This document shows positions 1-8,917 of a stretch of DNA of 46,209 bases, piece by piece. Source of the stretch: Gammaproteobacteria bacterium. Its GTDB lineage: Bacteria; Pseudomonadota; Gammaproteobacteria; Steroidobacterales; Woeseiaceae. The notes below the pieces were generated by a model. It was not told the DNA's origin and made no database searches. It was given only the letters and a program-made list of their open reading frames with translations. Every line of letters begins with the position of its first letter. Within the stretch, counting starts at the first letter, position 1. The DNA is taken from the NCBI GenBank assembly GCA_029863125.1, contig JAOTWB010000018.1:1-46209 (forward strand), read 5' to 3'. The position numbers were made by a program, and so were the translations under genes.

Positions 1-547
1 CATTCACTTCGGGCCCAGGGAACTAGACCTCCTTCGCTCCACCGATTCGATGCTCGTCAACGCCCCCGAATCCAATATGAACAACGGACTTAGCGTCGCC
101 CCGATTCTGGACATGCTGAAACACGGCGTAACCGTCGGCGTCGGCACGGACGGGATGTCGTCCCACCTGATTTCCCAGGCCCGCGCCATGTATCTTCACC
201 AACGCACCTATCACCGGGATCCGACCGTGGCATTTACTGAGGCCTGCGAGATTCTCCTGAAGAACAATCGGCAGATCTGCAATCGTGTGTTTCGCGAGCC
301 GCGAGGCATGCTCGCTAACGGGCAGCTGGCCGACATTGTCATCCCGGACTATGTGCCGTTCACGCCCCTGAATGCCGAAACTTTCTACGGGCATTTGCTG
401 TTTGGCCTGAGCTTTTCGCGGGTGCGCACGACCATCGCGCGAGGTCGTGTCATCGTTGACGACGGCCGCCTGCCGCACCTGGACGAGGACGAGATTCGCG
501 CGCGCTGCGCCGAAAGAACGCCTAGAATCTGGGCGAGAATACATTGA
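1..547 (+). CDS. ssnA: SsnA-like amidohydrolase (C-terminal part, 5' end outside window)
   Basis: Only the last ~181 residues are present; the open frame enters from base 2 and stops at 547. The fragment is the C-terminal half of an amidohydrolase-superfamily TIM barrel: the GTDG motif (coordinates ~152-163) carries the metal-binding/catalytic aspartate, and a NGQLADIVI-type segment begins the C-terminal beta-sandwich. Overall it matches SsnA, the putative aminohydrolase of the E. coli ygfK-ssnA-ygfM-xdhD urate/purine region. That ygfM- and xdhD-like genes follow immediately supports the name. The role is inferred to be hydrolysis or deamination of a purine-derived ring in the cytoplasm. The next gene starts 26 bases downstream, so co-transcription is likely. 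The exact substrate cannot be read from the sequence. Confidence 0.82.
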   Translation, partial: IHFGPRELDLLRSTDSMLVNAPESNMNNGLSVAPILDMLKHGVTVGVGTDGMSSHLISQARAMYLHQRTYHRDPTVAFTEACEILLKNNRQICNRVFREPRGMLANGQLADIVIPDYVPFTPLNAETFYGHLLFGLSFSRVRTTIARGRVIVDDGRLPHLDEDEIRARCAERTPRIWARIH

Positions 548-573
548 TAACTTGTTGGAATAGTTGATTTTAT

Positions 574-1455
574 ATGGGAGGCTGGAAGAACTACCATACG
601 CCCGCGACCGTCGAGGAAGCGATCGACGTCTTGCACGGCTATGACGGCCGCGCCCGCGTCATAGGCGGCGGCACCGACCTCCTCGTGGAAACCCGACGGG
701 GCCTGAGGCGGCCCTACGAAGCGATGGTTGATGTATCGCGGATTGCGGGTCTCAACACCATCAGCCAGACTGACGACGGCATTGTTATCGGTTGCGGCGT
801 GACTCACACCGAGATCGTTAACGACGAGCGCATCATGCGGCACGGTCAATGCCTTGCCGAAAGCTGCAGCGTCATCGGTGGGCCACAGGTCCGCAATGTC
901 GGGACGCTCGCCGGTAATGTCGCCCACGCGCTGCCCGCCGGCGACGGCACGATCGGCCTGCTGGCACTCCGTGGAGAAGTTGAAATCGCCGGTGCGTCCG
1001 GCCGCCGCTGGGTGCCGGCCAAGGACACTTTCATCGGTCCGGGCAAGAGCGTCATCGATCGTCACCGGGAAGTTCTGACCAGAATGCGCTTCGAACCAGC
1101 GGGCAACGGCGAAGGATCTGCGTTTCACCGCGTGATGCGACCGCAGGGTCTATGCCTGCCGATTATCTCCATGGCGGCGCGACTGAAGATCGACGGCGGC
1201 AGTATCACTGCCGCAAGTATCAGTATGGGGCCCGTAGGGCCCGTGCCCTGGTTCGCGGAGCCCGCCGCGAAAGCGCTCGTTGGGGGACCGCCGAGTCAGG
1301 AGCGATTCGAAAAAGCCGTGGCCATCGTGCTCGCGAACGTTACCCTGCGAACCAGCAAGTACCGGGCTACAGAGGAATACCGGTCGGCAATGATCCGTAC
1401 CTATCTCCCGCTCATCCTGGCCGCCGCGGCCGAACGGGCCGGAGCCGCACGATGA
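574..1455 (+). CDS. ygfM: FAD-binding subunit of molybdenum hydroxylase (YgfM-like)
   Basis: This 293-aa protein has the layout of the medium (FAD) subunit of xanthine dehydrogenase-type enzymes. An N-terminal VIGGGTDLL loop (~residues 31-39) and a GGPQVRNVGTLAGNVAHA segment (~106-123) bind FAD pyrophosphate and flavin, and a CO dehydrogenase flavoprotein C-terminal domain follows. Its length matches YgfM-type subunits (~260-300 aa). It would pass electrons from the 2Fe-2S clusters of the partner to an acceptor. The stop overlaps the ATG of the fused FeS/Mo subunit (ATGA at 1452-1455), indicating translational coupling and a joint complex. The ATG at 574 follows a short spacer after ssnA; the segment upstream lacks a strong Shine-Dalgarno. 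The canonical SD(P/A)A-type residues after the flavin loop read PAGDGT here, so acceptor use may differ. Confidence 0.85.
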   Translation: MGGWKNYHTPATVEEAIDVLHGYDGRARVIGGGTDLLVETRRGLRRPYEAMVDVSRIAGLNTISQTDDGIVIGCGVTHTEIVNDERIMRHGQCLAESCSVIGGPQVRNVGTLAGNVAHALPAGDGTIGLLALRGEVEIAGASGRRWVPAKDTFIGPGKSVIDRHREVLTRMRFEPAGNGEGSAFHRVMRPQGLCLPIISMAARLKIDGGSITAASISMGPVGPVPWFAEPAAKALVGGPPSQERFEKAVAIVLANVTLRTSKYRATEEYRSAMIRTYLPLILAAAAERAGAAR

Positions 1456-4238
1456 GCCGGCTGCAGATGACAGTGAACGGCGCTACCGTGGACATCGATG
1501 TGCCGGAATCACGCTATTTGTCCGAAGTTTTGCGTGAGGACCTGCGGTTGACCGGAACCAAGATCGGATGTGCCGAAGCCGAGTGCGGCATATGCACGGT
1601 GCTCGTGAACGGCTCTGCGGTTGTAAGCTGTGTTTTCCCGGCGTTCAAGGCGCAGGGTGCCACCGTGGAGACGATCGAAGGCCTGTCCCGGAACGGCAGG
1701 CTCCACGCCCTGCAGCAGGCATTTCTGGACCATGGCGCGGTGCAGTGCGGCATCTGCACGCCGGGCCTGATCATGACGGCCAAAGGGCTGCTGGATCGGA
1801 AGGACGCTGCAGGCGCAGCGGTGACCGGGGACGACATCCGGACGGCACTCAAGGATTCATACTGCCGCTGCACGGGCTACCAGAGCGTGATCAACGCCAT
1901 ACTCCAGGCATCCGGCCAGGAAGTGCCGCCTTATCTCCCCGCGACTCGGGCGCCGGGCCTGGCCGTTGGCCACGCCAGGCCCAATCCGAACGCGCGTGAC
2001 AAGATCACGGGCAACGCCCGATTCGCCGATGACTACCGTTTCCCGGGCATGCTCTATGCTCGCACTAAACGGGCCGGCGTACCGCACGCACGCATCCGCC
2101 GCATTGATGCCTCCGCCGCACGCGCGCTTGACGGTGTGCACGCCGTTCTGACTCACGAGGATGTTCCCGGCCGGAACGCTCACGGCGTCGTGAGCCTGGA
2201 CTGGCCCGTCTTGTGCGGGCGCAAGGTTCGCTATGTCGGCGACGCCGTGGCGATCGTGGCCGCCGACACCCGGGAGATCGCGGCCGCAGCGCTGGATTTG
2301 ATCCACGTCGACTATGACGAGCTGCCCGCGGTAACGGACCCCATACTGGCGATGGGAGCCGACGCACCGCTCGTCCACGATGAGCGTCCTGACGGCAACC
2401 TGCTGAAACACATAAAGGTCAAGAAAGGCGACGTCGATTCCGGGTTTGCGGACGCCGATGTCGTTGTCGATCAGACCTACCGAACACCGACGACGGAACA
2501 CCTGTTTCTGGAGCCCGAGTGCTCGATCGGCGTGCCCGCCGGCTATGATCCAGCGAATTACGGCGGTCGTCTGGATGCGCTCGCCGTGCGCGGGGAAACG
2601 GCACGACACGACAAGACCACGATTTACGTCGGCAGCCAGATACCCTACATCGACCGCAACCAGGCGGCCGCTGCGCTGGGAGTGGACGAAGATGCCGTGC
2701 GGGTTGTGGCCACACTGATGGGCGGAGGCTTCGGCGGCAAAGAGGACATTGCCGGTCAGATTCACGTGGCCCTGCTCGCCGAGGCGACGAAACGGCCGGT
2801 GAAGATGCTGTACTCGCGACAGGAAAGCCTGCTGGTACACCCCAAGCGGCACTCCACGATCATACGCATTCGTACCGGCGCAACACGCGACGGCAGGTTG
2901 ACAGCCGTGCAGGCAACGCTTTATGGCGACGGCGGCGCTTACGCCAGTCTCAGTGAAAAGGTACTCACGCGCGCGACAACCCATGCGACGGGCCCCTACG
3001 ATGTACCCAACTGCAAGGTAGATTGTTTTGCGGTCTATACCAACAACGTTCCTTGTGGCGCATTCCGCGGTTTCGGCGTAACCCAGAGCTGTTTCGCGGT
3101 CGAGAGCAACATGGACATGCTCGCCGAAAAACTCGGGCTCGATCCGATTCAATTTCGTCGCATCAACGCACTGGATGTCGGGTCAGAGACGTCGACCGGA
3201 CAGCTAATGCGAGAAAGCGTTGGCCTGAATGAATGCATCGACAAAGTTGAACGCGACGTCCGCCGCGAGAGTTTTCGCTGGACCTGGGATGAAGGCCATC
3301 GCCGCTTCGCCTGGGGTGTGGCCGTGGGGTACAAGAACACGGGGCTCGGCGGTGGCGCGCCGGACAAAGCGACGGCCGAAGTCGAAGCGTGGAATGATGC
3401 CGACAAGGGCCTGTCGGCCGAAGTGCGAATCTCGTCAGCCGAAATGGGCCAGGGCCTGCCGGCCGTACTCGCCGCCTGCGTGGCGGAAGAACTCGGCATC
3501 CCTGCCGAGCGCGTCAGCGTCCTGCTCGGCGACACCGACTACTGCCCCGACGGCGGTCCGACGACAGCCAGCCGACAAAGCTACGTAAGCGGCAACGCGG
3601 CACGGCTGGCCGCAAGGGAAGCGGCACAGAAAATCGCCCGGTCGGATCCTGCGGCGAGAATCAGTGTGCAGCATGAATACTGGGCGCCGAAGACGATGCC
3701 ACTCGGCAAGGGTGGCGATATGCACGTGGCCTTCGGCTTTAGCGCACAAGCCGTACTGTGCGAGATCGACATGCGAACTGGCGAAGTCAGCGTTCGCAAG
3801 GTCGTTGCGGCGCACGATGTCGGTCGTGCCATCAATCCGCGGACGCTGGAAGGACAAATCGAGGGCGGCATCGTCATGTGCATCGGCTATACGCTGACCG
3901 AGCACTACATCCAGGAAGATGGCAAGCCCTGGACGAGTGTCATGGCACGCTACAAGACCCCGAGCATCACGCATGCGCCGAAGATCGTTTCCCACATTGT
4001 GGAGCACGGCACCACTGACGGGCCATTCGGCGCGAAAGGTGTCGGCGAGTTGCCCAGCATTCCGACCAGTCCGGCGATCACGAATGCGATCTACCGCGCG
4101 ACAGGAGTGCGTGTTCGCAGTCTGCCCGTCGACCAGGATACGCTGCTGCAAGCCGTGCGGTCCGGGGCAAAGGAAGTAGAGTTCGCCTGGGGTGACCGTG
4201 TGCCCATCCCCACAATACCGCTCGGAGAGGGACAATGA
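1452..4238 (+). CDS. xdhD: XdhD-like fused 2Fe-2S/molybdopterin hydroxylase (928 aa)
   Basis: One polypeptide carries the small FeS subunit and the large molybdenum subunit of a xanthine-dehydrogenase-family hydroxylase. Residues 1-~155 hold a plant-type 2Fe-2S domain (C40, C45, C48, C60) and the second cluster motif (C99, C102, C138, C140, in CGICTPG and SYCRCTGY). The rest is the aldehyde oxidase/xanthine dehydrogenase Mo domain, with GGGFGGKE, GAFRGFG and, near the C-terminus, GVGELPS, whose Glu aligns with the catalytic glutamate of the family. E. coli XdhD (956 aa) has the same fusion. The open frame extends 100 codons upstream over ygfM, but ATG 1452 is preferred because homology starts there and it forms an ATGA overlap with ygfM. 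The likely role is hydroxylation of a purine in the cytoplasm; the actual purine is not determined. Confidence 0.88.
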   Translation: MSRLQMTVNGATVDIDVPESRYLSEVLREDLRLTGTKIGCAEAECGICTVLVNGSAVVSCVFPAFKAQGATVETIEGLSRNGRLHALQQAFLDHGAVQCGICTPGLIMTAKGLLDRKDAAGAAVTGDDIRTALKDSYCRCTGYQSVINAILQASGQEVPPYLPATRAPGLAVGHARPNPNARDKITGNARFADDYRFPGMLYARTKRAGVPHARIRRIDASAARALDGVHAVLTHEDVPGRNAHGVVSLDWPVLCGRKVRYVGDAVAIVAADTREIAAAALDLIHVDYDELPAVTDPILAMGADAPLVHDERPDGNLLKHIKVKKGDVDSGFADADVVVDQTYRTPTTEHLFLEPECSIGVPAGYDPANYGGRLDALAVRGETARHDKTTIYVGSQIPYIDRNQAAAALGVDEDAVRVVATLMGGGFGGKEDIAGQIHVALLAEATKRPVKMLYSRQESLLVHPKRHSTIIRIRTGATRDGRLTAVQATLYGDGGAYASLSEKVLTRATTHATGPYDVPNCKVDCFAVYTNNVPCGAFRGFGVTQSCFAVESNMDMLAEKLGLDPIQFRRINALDVGSETSTGQLMRESVGLNECIDKVERDVRRESFRWTWDEGHRRFAWGVAVGYKNTGLGGGAPDKATAEVEAWNDADKGLSAEVRISSAEMGQGLPAVLAACVAEELGIPAERVSVLLGDTDYCPDGGPTTASRQSYVSGNAARLAAREAAQKIARSDPAARISVQHEYWAPKTMPLGKGGDMHVAFGFSAQAVLCEIDMRTGEVSVRKVVAAHDVGRAINPRTLEGQIEGGIVMCIGYTLTEHYIQEDGKPWTSVMARYKTPSITHAPKIVSHIVEHGTTDGPFGAKGVGELPSIPTSPAITNAIYRATGVRVRSLPVDQDTLLQAVRSGAKEVEFAWGDRVPIPTIPLGEGQ

Positions 4239-5707
4239 ACCTGATACCTGAAATCCGCGAGGACGTGCGGCAGAAAAGCATCGCGCGTGCGCGCGCGCGG
4301 AATATTGTCCTGCCCACATTCGCCCAACAAAAGGACCCGTCGCGGGTGCCGGACTCAATCAAGATCCGGCTGAGGGACGTCGGCCTTTGGGACCTCGATC
4401 CGGCGAACCTGTTTCGCATCACCTGGAAGAACGAACCCGTCGAATTTGGCGGTGGATTCGGAGAAGGTAACTGGATTGAATTTCCACCGGCCCTGACGGG
4501 CGTCGACGCGACCATCGTCGGCATCGTCGGCAGGTGGTTTCCGACCGGAGCTCACAAAGTCGGTGCCGCCTACGGTTGCCTCGTGCCGCGCCTCGTGACC
4601 GGCGCGTTCGATCCGGATACTCAAAAGGCCGTATGGCCCTCGACGGGCAACTACTGTCGTGGCGGCGCCTACGACTGCGCCCTGCTCGCCTGCCCGGCTG
4701 TCGCGATTTTGCCGGAGGGCATGAGCCGCGAGCGCTTCGAGTGGCTCAGGGAAATCGGCATCGACGAAATCATTGCGACGCCCGGCACCGAGTCCAACGT
4801 CAAGGAAATCTATGACGAGTGCTGGAAGCTGCGTAAGGAACGCGGCGACAGCATCGTCGTGTTCAACCAGTTCGAAGAATTCGGCAACGCCATCTGGCAC
4901 TACCATATGACCGGATCTGTGATCGAAGAAATCTTCCAGAAACATTATGCGCACAGCCGCCGCCTGTCGGCCTATGTCAGCGCTACGGGCTCGGCCGGAA
5001 CCATCGCCGCGGGCGACTACCTGCGCACTCGGCACGCCGACATCCGAGTGGTCGCCGCCGAAGCTCTGCAGTGTCCCACGCTGCTGCAGTTCGGATTCGG
5101 TGAGCACCGTATCGAAGGCATAGGCGACAAACACGTCCCGTGGATTCATAACGTGCGCAATACCAATCTCGTGTCCGCCGTCGATGACGAGCAGACCATG
5201 CAGCTCATGCGCCTGTTCAGTGAGGACGATGGACAAGCCTGCCTGCGCCGTGAAGGCGTCGCCGAGGACATGCTGCAGACCCTGGGCGAGATCGGTATTT
5301 CGGGCCTCTGCAACCTCGTCGCCAGTATCAAAGCCGCACATTATTACGACATGGACAGCCGCGACGTCATTTTCACTCCGATTACGGACTCGATGGAGCT
5401 GTACGCATCACGCATACAGGAAATGAAAGAAAAACACGGACCGTACGGCGCTCATCTCGCCGATCAGCATTACGCGCGCTACCTGCAGGGGACGACGGCC
5501 GACCACGTCCGCGAACTGACCTATGCCGATCAGAAAGCGCTGCACAACTTCAAATACTTCACCTGGGTGGAGCAGCAGGGACGCACTACCGACGAGCTGC
5601 GGCAGCTTTGGGACGTGGACTTCTGGCGCGAAATCTTCTCCCAGGACGTCGTCGACGAGTGGGACCGCCTGATCGAAAGTTTTAATAACCATGGAGGCAA
5701 TCGATGA
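4235..5707 (+). CDS. Fold-type II PLP-dependent enzyme in the YgeX position
   Basis: This is a 490-aa PLP enzyme of the tryptophan-synthase-beta fold. K108 in PTGAHKVGAAYG is the probable Schiff-base lysine, PSTGNYCRGG (~135-144) the substrate/PLP-O3' loop, and SATGSAGTIAAGD (~249-261) the phosphate-binding glycine loop. In E. coli the corresponding operon position holds YgeX, 2,3-diaminopropionate ammonia-lyase (398 aa). This protein is about 90 residues longer and its lysine motif reads GAHK rather than the NAFK type I recall for YgeX, so it is a different family. It overlaps xdhD by 4 bases (ATGA, 4235-4238) and ygeY by 4 bases, so it is firmly in the operon. The inferred role is an ammonia-lyase or beta-elimination step on a purine-derived amino acid, giving pyruvate or another 2-oxoacid. 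The substrate is unknown. Confidence 0.75.
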   Translation: MNLIPEIREDVRQKSIARARARNIVLPTFAQQKDPSRVPDSIKIRLRDVGLWDLDPANLFRITWKNEPVEFGGGFGEGNWIEFPPALTGVDATIVGIVGRWFPTGAHKVGAAYGCLVPRLVTGAFDPDTQKAVWPSTGNYCRGGAYDCALLACPAVAILPEGMSRERFEWLREIGIDEIIATPGTESNVKEIYDECWKLRKERGDSIVVFNQFEEFGNAIWHYHMTGSVIEEIFQKHYAHSRRLSAYVSATGSAGTIAAGDYLRTRHADIRVVAAEALQCPTLLQFGFGEHRIEGIGDKHVPWIHNVRNTNLVSAVDDEQTMQLMRLFSEDDGQACLRREGVAEDMLQTLGEIGISGLCNLVASIKAAHYYDMDSRDVIFTPITDSMELYASRIQEMKEKHGPYGAHLADQHYARYLQGTTADHVRELTYADQKALHNFKYFTWVEQQGRTTDELRQLWDVDFWREIFSQDVVDEWDRLIESFNNHGGNR

Positions 5708-6897
5708 GCAACAGCCATTACGCGGACGCCCTCGAAGTCAAGTCCGACCTCGTGAATTTCATGCAGGACATTATTCGCATCCCGTCCCTGAGCTCCAGGG
5801 AAGGTGCGGTCGTCGAACGCATCCGCGAAGAAATGCTGAAGATCGGCTACGACGAAGTTACCGTCGATCCCATGGGCAATGTTCTCGGTCGAATTGGAAC
5901 CGGGCAACGAATAATTGCGTTCGACGGCCATTGCGACATCGTCGACGTGGGAGATCCGGAGTTGTGGGATCGTGAGCCGTACTCGGCTGAAATCGAGGAT
6001 GGCATACTTTACGGACGGGGTGCGAGCGACATGAAGGGCGGCGTCGCTTCCAGCGTCTATGCTGGCGCGCTGCTGAAGAAGCGCGGCATCCCCGAGAATG
6101 TGACTTTCTATGCGACGGCAACCGTGCAGGAAGAAGACTGCGACGGACTTTGCTGGCAGTACATCGTGAATGAAGACGGTCTGCGGCCGGACCTCGTCGT
6201 CATCACCGAACCGACCAGTCTGCGCATTTACCGAGGGCATCGCGGCCGCATGGAAGTTGAAGTTCATACCTCCGGCATCTCGTGTCACGGCTCGGCACCG
6301 GAGCGTGGTGACAACGCGATTTACAAGATGGCGGGCATCATTGCCGATATCGAGAAACTCAATGAACGTCTGCCGCCACGAAATCCGCTCGGCAAGGGCA
6401 CGGTTACGATCAGCGAGATCCGGTCCAGTTCGCCGAGCCTCTGCGCCGTAGCCGACGGCTGCACCATACACCTCGATCGCAGGCTGACGATCGACGAGAC
6501 CGAAGAGACGTCCATCGCAGAAATCCTGGCCCTGCCCTCGGTGAAAGCCGCCAACGCGACCGTGACCGTACTCGACTACGGGGTACCCAGCTATACCGGC
6601 CTCACCTACCCGACCCGCAAATACTATCCCACCTGGGAAACGAAACTGGATGCACCGTCGGTCAAGGCCGCCGTCGCCGCCTACCGGCAGGCATTCGAAA
6701 GGGAACCCGAACTCGGGTACTGGACGTTCAGTACCAATGGCGTCGCCACGGCCGGCATGCACCGCATCCCGACGATCGGGTTCGGTCCCGGCCACGAACA
6801 CTTCGCGCACGCGCCTAACGAGGAAACCGAAGTCGAACACCTTGTCAGTGCAACGGCATTTTACTCTGCCCTCGTCGAAGAATTCGCGAGGGAATAA
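5704..6897 (+). CDS. ygeY: YgeY-like M20 family metallohydrolase
   Basis: This 397-aa protein is an M20/ArgE/DapE-type dinuclear zinc amidohydrolase. Visible metal and catalytic residues are FDGHCDIVDVGD (~75-86, His and the adjacent Asp), GRGASDMKGG (bridging Asp), VQEEDCDG (catalytic Glu-Glu pair), VITEPTS (Glu ligand) and the C-terminal GPGHEHFAHAPNE (His ligand). Length and motifs fit YgeY, called a putative deacetylase/peptidase in E. coli. Its start codon overlaps the stop of the PLP enzyme (ATGA at 5704-5707) and a GGAGG is visible just upstream (5693-5697). In the urate/purine cluster it is expected to cleave an N-carbamoyl or N-acyl amide of a linear intermediate in the cytoplasm. 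The substrate assignment is inferred from gene context. Confidence 0.85.
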   Translation: MSNSHYADALEVKSDLVNFMQDIIRIPSLSSREGAVVERIREEMLKIGYDEVTVDPMGNVLGRIGTGQRIIAFDGHCDIVDVGDPELWDREPYSAEIEDGILYGRGASDMKGGVASSVYAGALLKKRGIPENVTFYATATVQEEDCDGLCWQYIVNEDGLRPDLVVITEPTSLRIYRGHRGRMEVEVHTSGISCHGSAPERGDNAIYKMAGIIADIEKLNERLPPRNPLGKGTVTISEIRSSSPSLCAVADGCTIHLDRRLTIDETEETSIAEILALPSVKAANATVTVLDYGVPSYTGLTYPTRKYYPTWETKLDAPSVKAAVAAYRQAFEREPELGYWTFSTNGVATAGMHRIPTIGFGPGHEHFAHAPNEETEVEHLVSATAFYSALVEEFARE

Positions 6898-6916
6898 AGC
6901 CAGGAGATCCATCAAA

Positions 6917-7918
6917 GTGACTCGCAAAGCAAAGCCGATTCCCGACCGCCTGAAGGGCCGTGACTGGCTCATGACCCAGGATTGGTCGGACGAGGAGATC
7001 GAACTGGCCCTGGATACGGCCGACCAGCTGAAAGAGGAGTTCAAGCGTGGCGTGCCGACCCTGCACCTGCCACACAAGACGGCGTTCCTCCTGTTCTTCG
7101 ACAAGTCGACCCGCACCCGGAATTCGTTCGAAGCCGGCATGACGCAGCTGGGTGGGCACGCCCACTTTATCGACTCGGAAACATCGCAGATCGCCCACGG
7201 CGAAAGCCCGAAGGACATGGGCACCATTCTCTCCGGGTATGGGCACGGCATCATGATTCGCCACGATCTTGTGCCCGGCGAGGGCCAGCGCTACATGCGC
7301 GAGGTTGCGCAACACGCTTCGGTCCCCGTCATCAACATGCAGTGTGACGTCGACCACCCGTGTCAGAACCTGGCCGATCTAATGACGATTCGAGAAGAGT
7401 TTGGTAAACAGCTGAAAAATATTAAAATTGCTGTTACCTGGGCCTACGCGCCCAGCTACGTCAAGCCGATGTCGGTGCCGCAAGGGCTGATCATGCTCAT
7501 GACACGCTTCGGCATGAACGTGACGCTCGCGCATCCACCCGAGTATCGGCTTATGGACGAGCCAATGAGACTGGCGCGCGAAAACGCGGCACGTTCGGGC
7601 GGGTCCTTCGCGGTAGTGGACAACATGCAAGATGCTTTCGCGGACGCCGATATTGTGTACCCAAAAAGCTGGGGCGTGGAATCGCTGTTCAGCAAGCCCG
7701 ACGAGGCCATGCAGGTCGCGCAGCAATATCGACACTGGATATGCGACGAGGCGATGATGGCGCGTGCCAGGGAACGGGCGATCTACATGCACTGCCTGCC
7801 GGCCGATCGCGGCTTTGAAGTGACCGACGAGGTTATCGACGGTCCGCAGTCCCGCGTTTACCAAGAGGCCGAGAACCGGCTCCATACGGCAAAAGCCCTG
7901 ATGGCACTAACGATGTAA
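6917..7918 (+). CDS. ygeW: YgeW-like carbamoyltransferase (ornithine/aspartate transcarbamylase family)
   Basis: A 333-aa transcarbamylase. DKSTRTRNSFEAGM (~63-76) is the carbamoyl-phosphate loop (STRTR), DHPCQNLADL (~147-156) the second carbamoyl-phosphate/substrate motif, and MHCLPADRG (~291-299) the HCLP motif. GTG at 6917 is chosen because AGGAG lies 9-13 bases upstream and the family homology starts just after it; the open frame itself runs far into ygeY. Placement between ygeY and a carbamate kinase matches the E. coli ygeW-ygeX-ygeY-yqeA set, where YgeW is a knotted transcarbamylase of unsettled substrate. The inferred role is phosphorolysis of a carbamoylated intermediate to carbamoyl phosphate, which carbamate kinase then uses to make ATP. 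Ornithine carbamoyltransferase activity is an alternative, but no arginine genes are nearby. Confidence 0.83.
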   Translation: MTRKAKPIPDRLKGRDWLMTQDWSDEEIELALDTADQLKEEFKRGVPTLHLPHKTAFLLFFDKSTRTRNSFEAGMTQLGGHAHFIDSETSQIAHGESPKDMGTILSGYGHGIMIRHDLVPGEGQRYMREVAQHASVPVINMQCDVDHPCQNLADLMTIREEFGKQLKNIKIAVTWAYAPSYVKPMSVPQGLIMLMTRFGMNVTLAHPPEYRLMDEPMRLARENAARSGGSFAVVDNMQDAFADADIVYPKSWGVESLFSKPDEAMQVAQQYRHWICDEAMMARARERAIYMHCLPADRGFEVTDEVIDGPQSRVYQEAENRLHTAKALMALTM

Positions 7919-7933
7919 GGTGAGGTGAATCCA

Positions 7934-8905
7934 GTGACCATGCCCGCAGCCGGCACAAATAAGGAGGCCCCGCTGGTCGTCATTGCGATCGGTGGCAATT
8001 CGCTGATTAAAGATCGCGAACACATGGATGTGCTGGATCAGTATCGCGCCGCCGGCGAGACGAGCCACTACATCGTACCGATCGTCCGGCAAGGTTACCG
8101 CGTATTGGTTACGCACGGTAATGGCCCGCAGGTCGGCTTTATTTTGCTGCGCTCGGAGTTGGCCAGAAACGTCATTCACCAGGTGCCGCTGGCCAATTGC
8201 GTTGCGGATACCCAGGGCTCGATTGGCCTGCAGATTGCCCAAAGTCTGCAAAACGAATTTCTACGCCAGGGCCTGGACCAGCAGGTGGTCGCGCTGGTAA
8301 CGCAGTCGGTGGTCGATGAACGGGATCCGAGTTTCAGCAAGCCGAGCAAACCGATCGGCCCCTTCATGACGGAAGCCGAAGCCCGTAAACACGAGAAAGA
8401 GGACGGCTGGGTCGTTGGCGAGGACGCAGGCCGCGGATGGCGGCGACTGGCTGCATCGCCGGCGCCGCTCAAGATCATCGAGCTGCCTGCGATCCGCACG
8501 CTGCTCGACAGCGGCACACTTGTCATTGCTGCCGGCGGCGGGGGTGTTCCGGTCGTCTACAAGCCGGATGGCACCTTACGGCCTCGCCCGGCGGTTATCG
8601 ACAAGGACGCCGCATCCTGCCTGCTCGCCTGTGAGCTCGGCGCATCGGTATTCATCATATCCACCGACGTCGACAAGGTGGCCCTGAATTTCGGCACCCC
8701 GGAGCAGATCGATATCGATCGTATGGATGTGGCCGAGTGCCGCCGCTACCTCGAGGCCGGCCATTTTGCGGTGGGCAGTATGCGGCCGAAGATCGAGAGC
8801 GCGCTCAGGTTTCTCGAGCATGGCGGCAAGGAAGTGATCATAACGCAGCCCCATCACCTGGAGGGGGCTCTGCAAGGCATCAGTGGGACACATATCGTGC
8901 CCTGA
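7934..8905 (+). CDS. arcC: Carbamate kinase
   Basis: This ~323-aa amino acid kinase-fold protein transfers phosphate from carbamoyl phosphate to ADP, releasing carbamate (CO2 plus NH3). Seen in the sequence are the N-terminal VVIAIGGNSLI nucleotide-loop motif, VTHGNGPQVG, VVTQS-like and DPSFSKPSKPIGPF segments, and AAGGGGVPV and VIDKDAAS in the ATP-binding half, all in the order typical of ArcC (usually 300-315 aa). Three in-frame starts compete: GTG 7925, GTG 7934 and ATG 7940. GTG 7934 is preferred because GAGGTG sits about six bases before it. It lies a few bases after ygeW and 12 before the next gene. In this context it would be the substrate-level phosphorylation step of the purine pathway. 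Confidence 0.9.
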   Translation: MTMPAAGTNKEAPLVVIAIGGNSLIKDREHMDVLDQYRAAGETSHYIVPIVRQGYRVLVTHGNGPQVGFILLRSELARNVIHQVPLANCVADTQGSIGLQIAQSLQNEFLRQGLDQQVVALVTQSVVDERDPSFSKPSKPIGPFMTEAEARKHEKEDGWVVGEDAGRGWRRLAASPAPLKIIELPAIRTLLDSGTLVIAAGGGGVPVVYKPDGTLRPRPAVIDKDAASCLLACELGASVFIISTDVDKVALNFGTPEQIDIDRMDVAECRRYLEAGHFAVGSMRPKIESALRFLEHGGKEVIITQPHHLEGALQGISGTHIVP

Positions 8906-8917
8906 AGGAGCAAACCG

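Noticed and set aside
1152..1451. N-terminal 100-codon extension of the xdhD-like frame
   Set aside because: It lies over ygfM in another frame, has Arg-rich low-complexity translation without homology, and the ATG at 1452 makes an ATGA overlap where the 2Fe-2S domain begins.
1857..3152. Long open frame on the - strand opposite xdhD (431 codons)
   Set aside because: Mirror of a GC-rich coding region; the translation shows no motif while the + strand frame has complete molybdenum hydroxylase motifs.
5530..7254. 574-codon - strand frame across ygeY and ygeW
   Set aside because: Spans two well-supported + strand genes and contains no recognisable domain.
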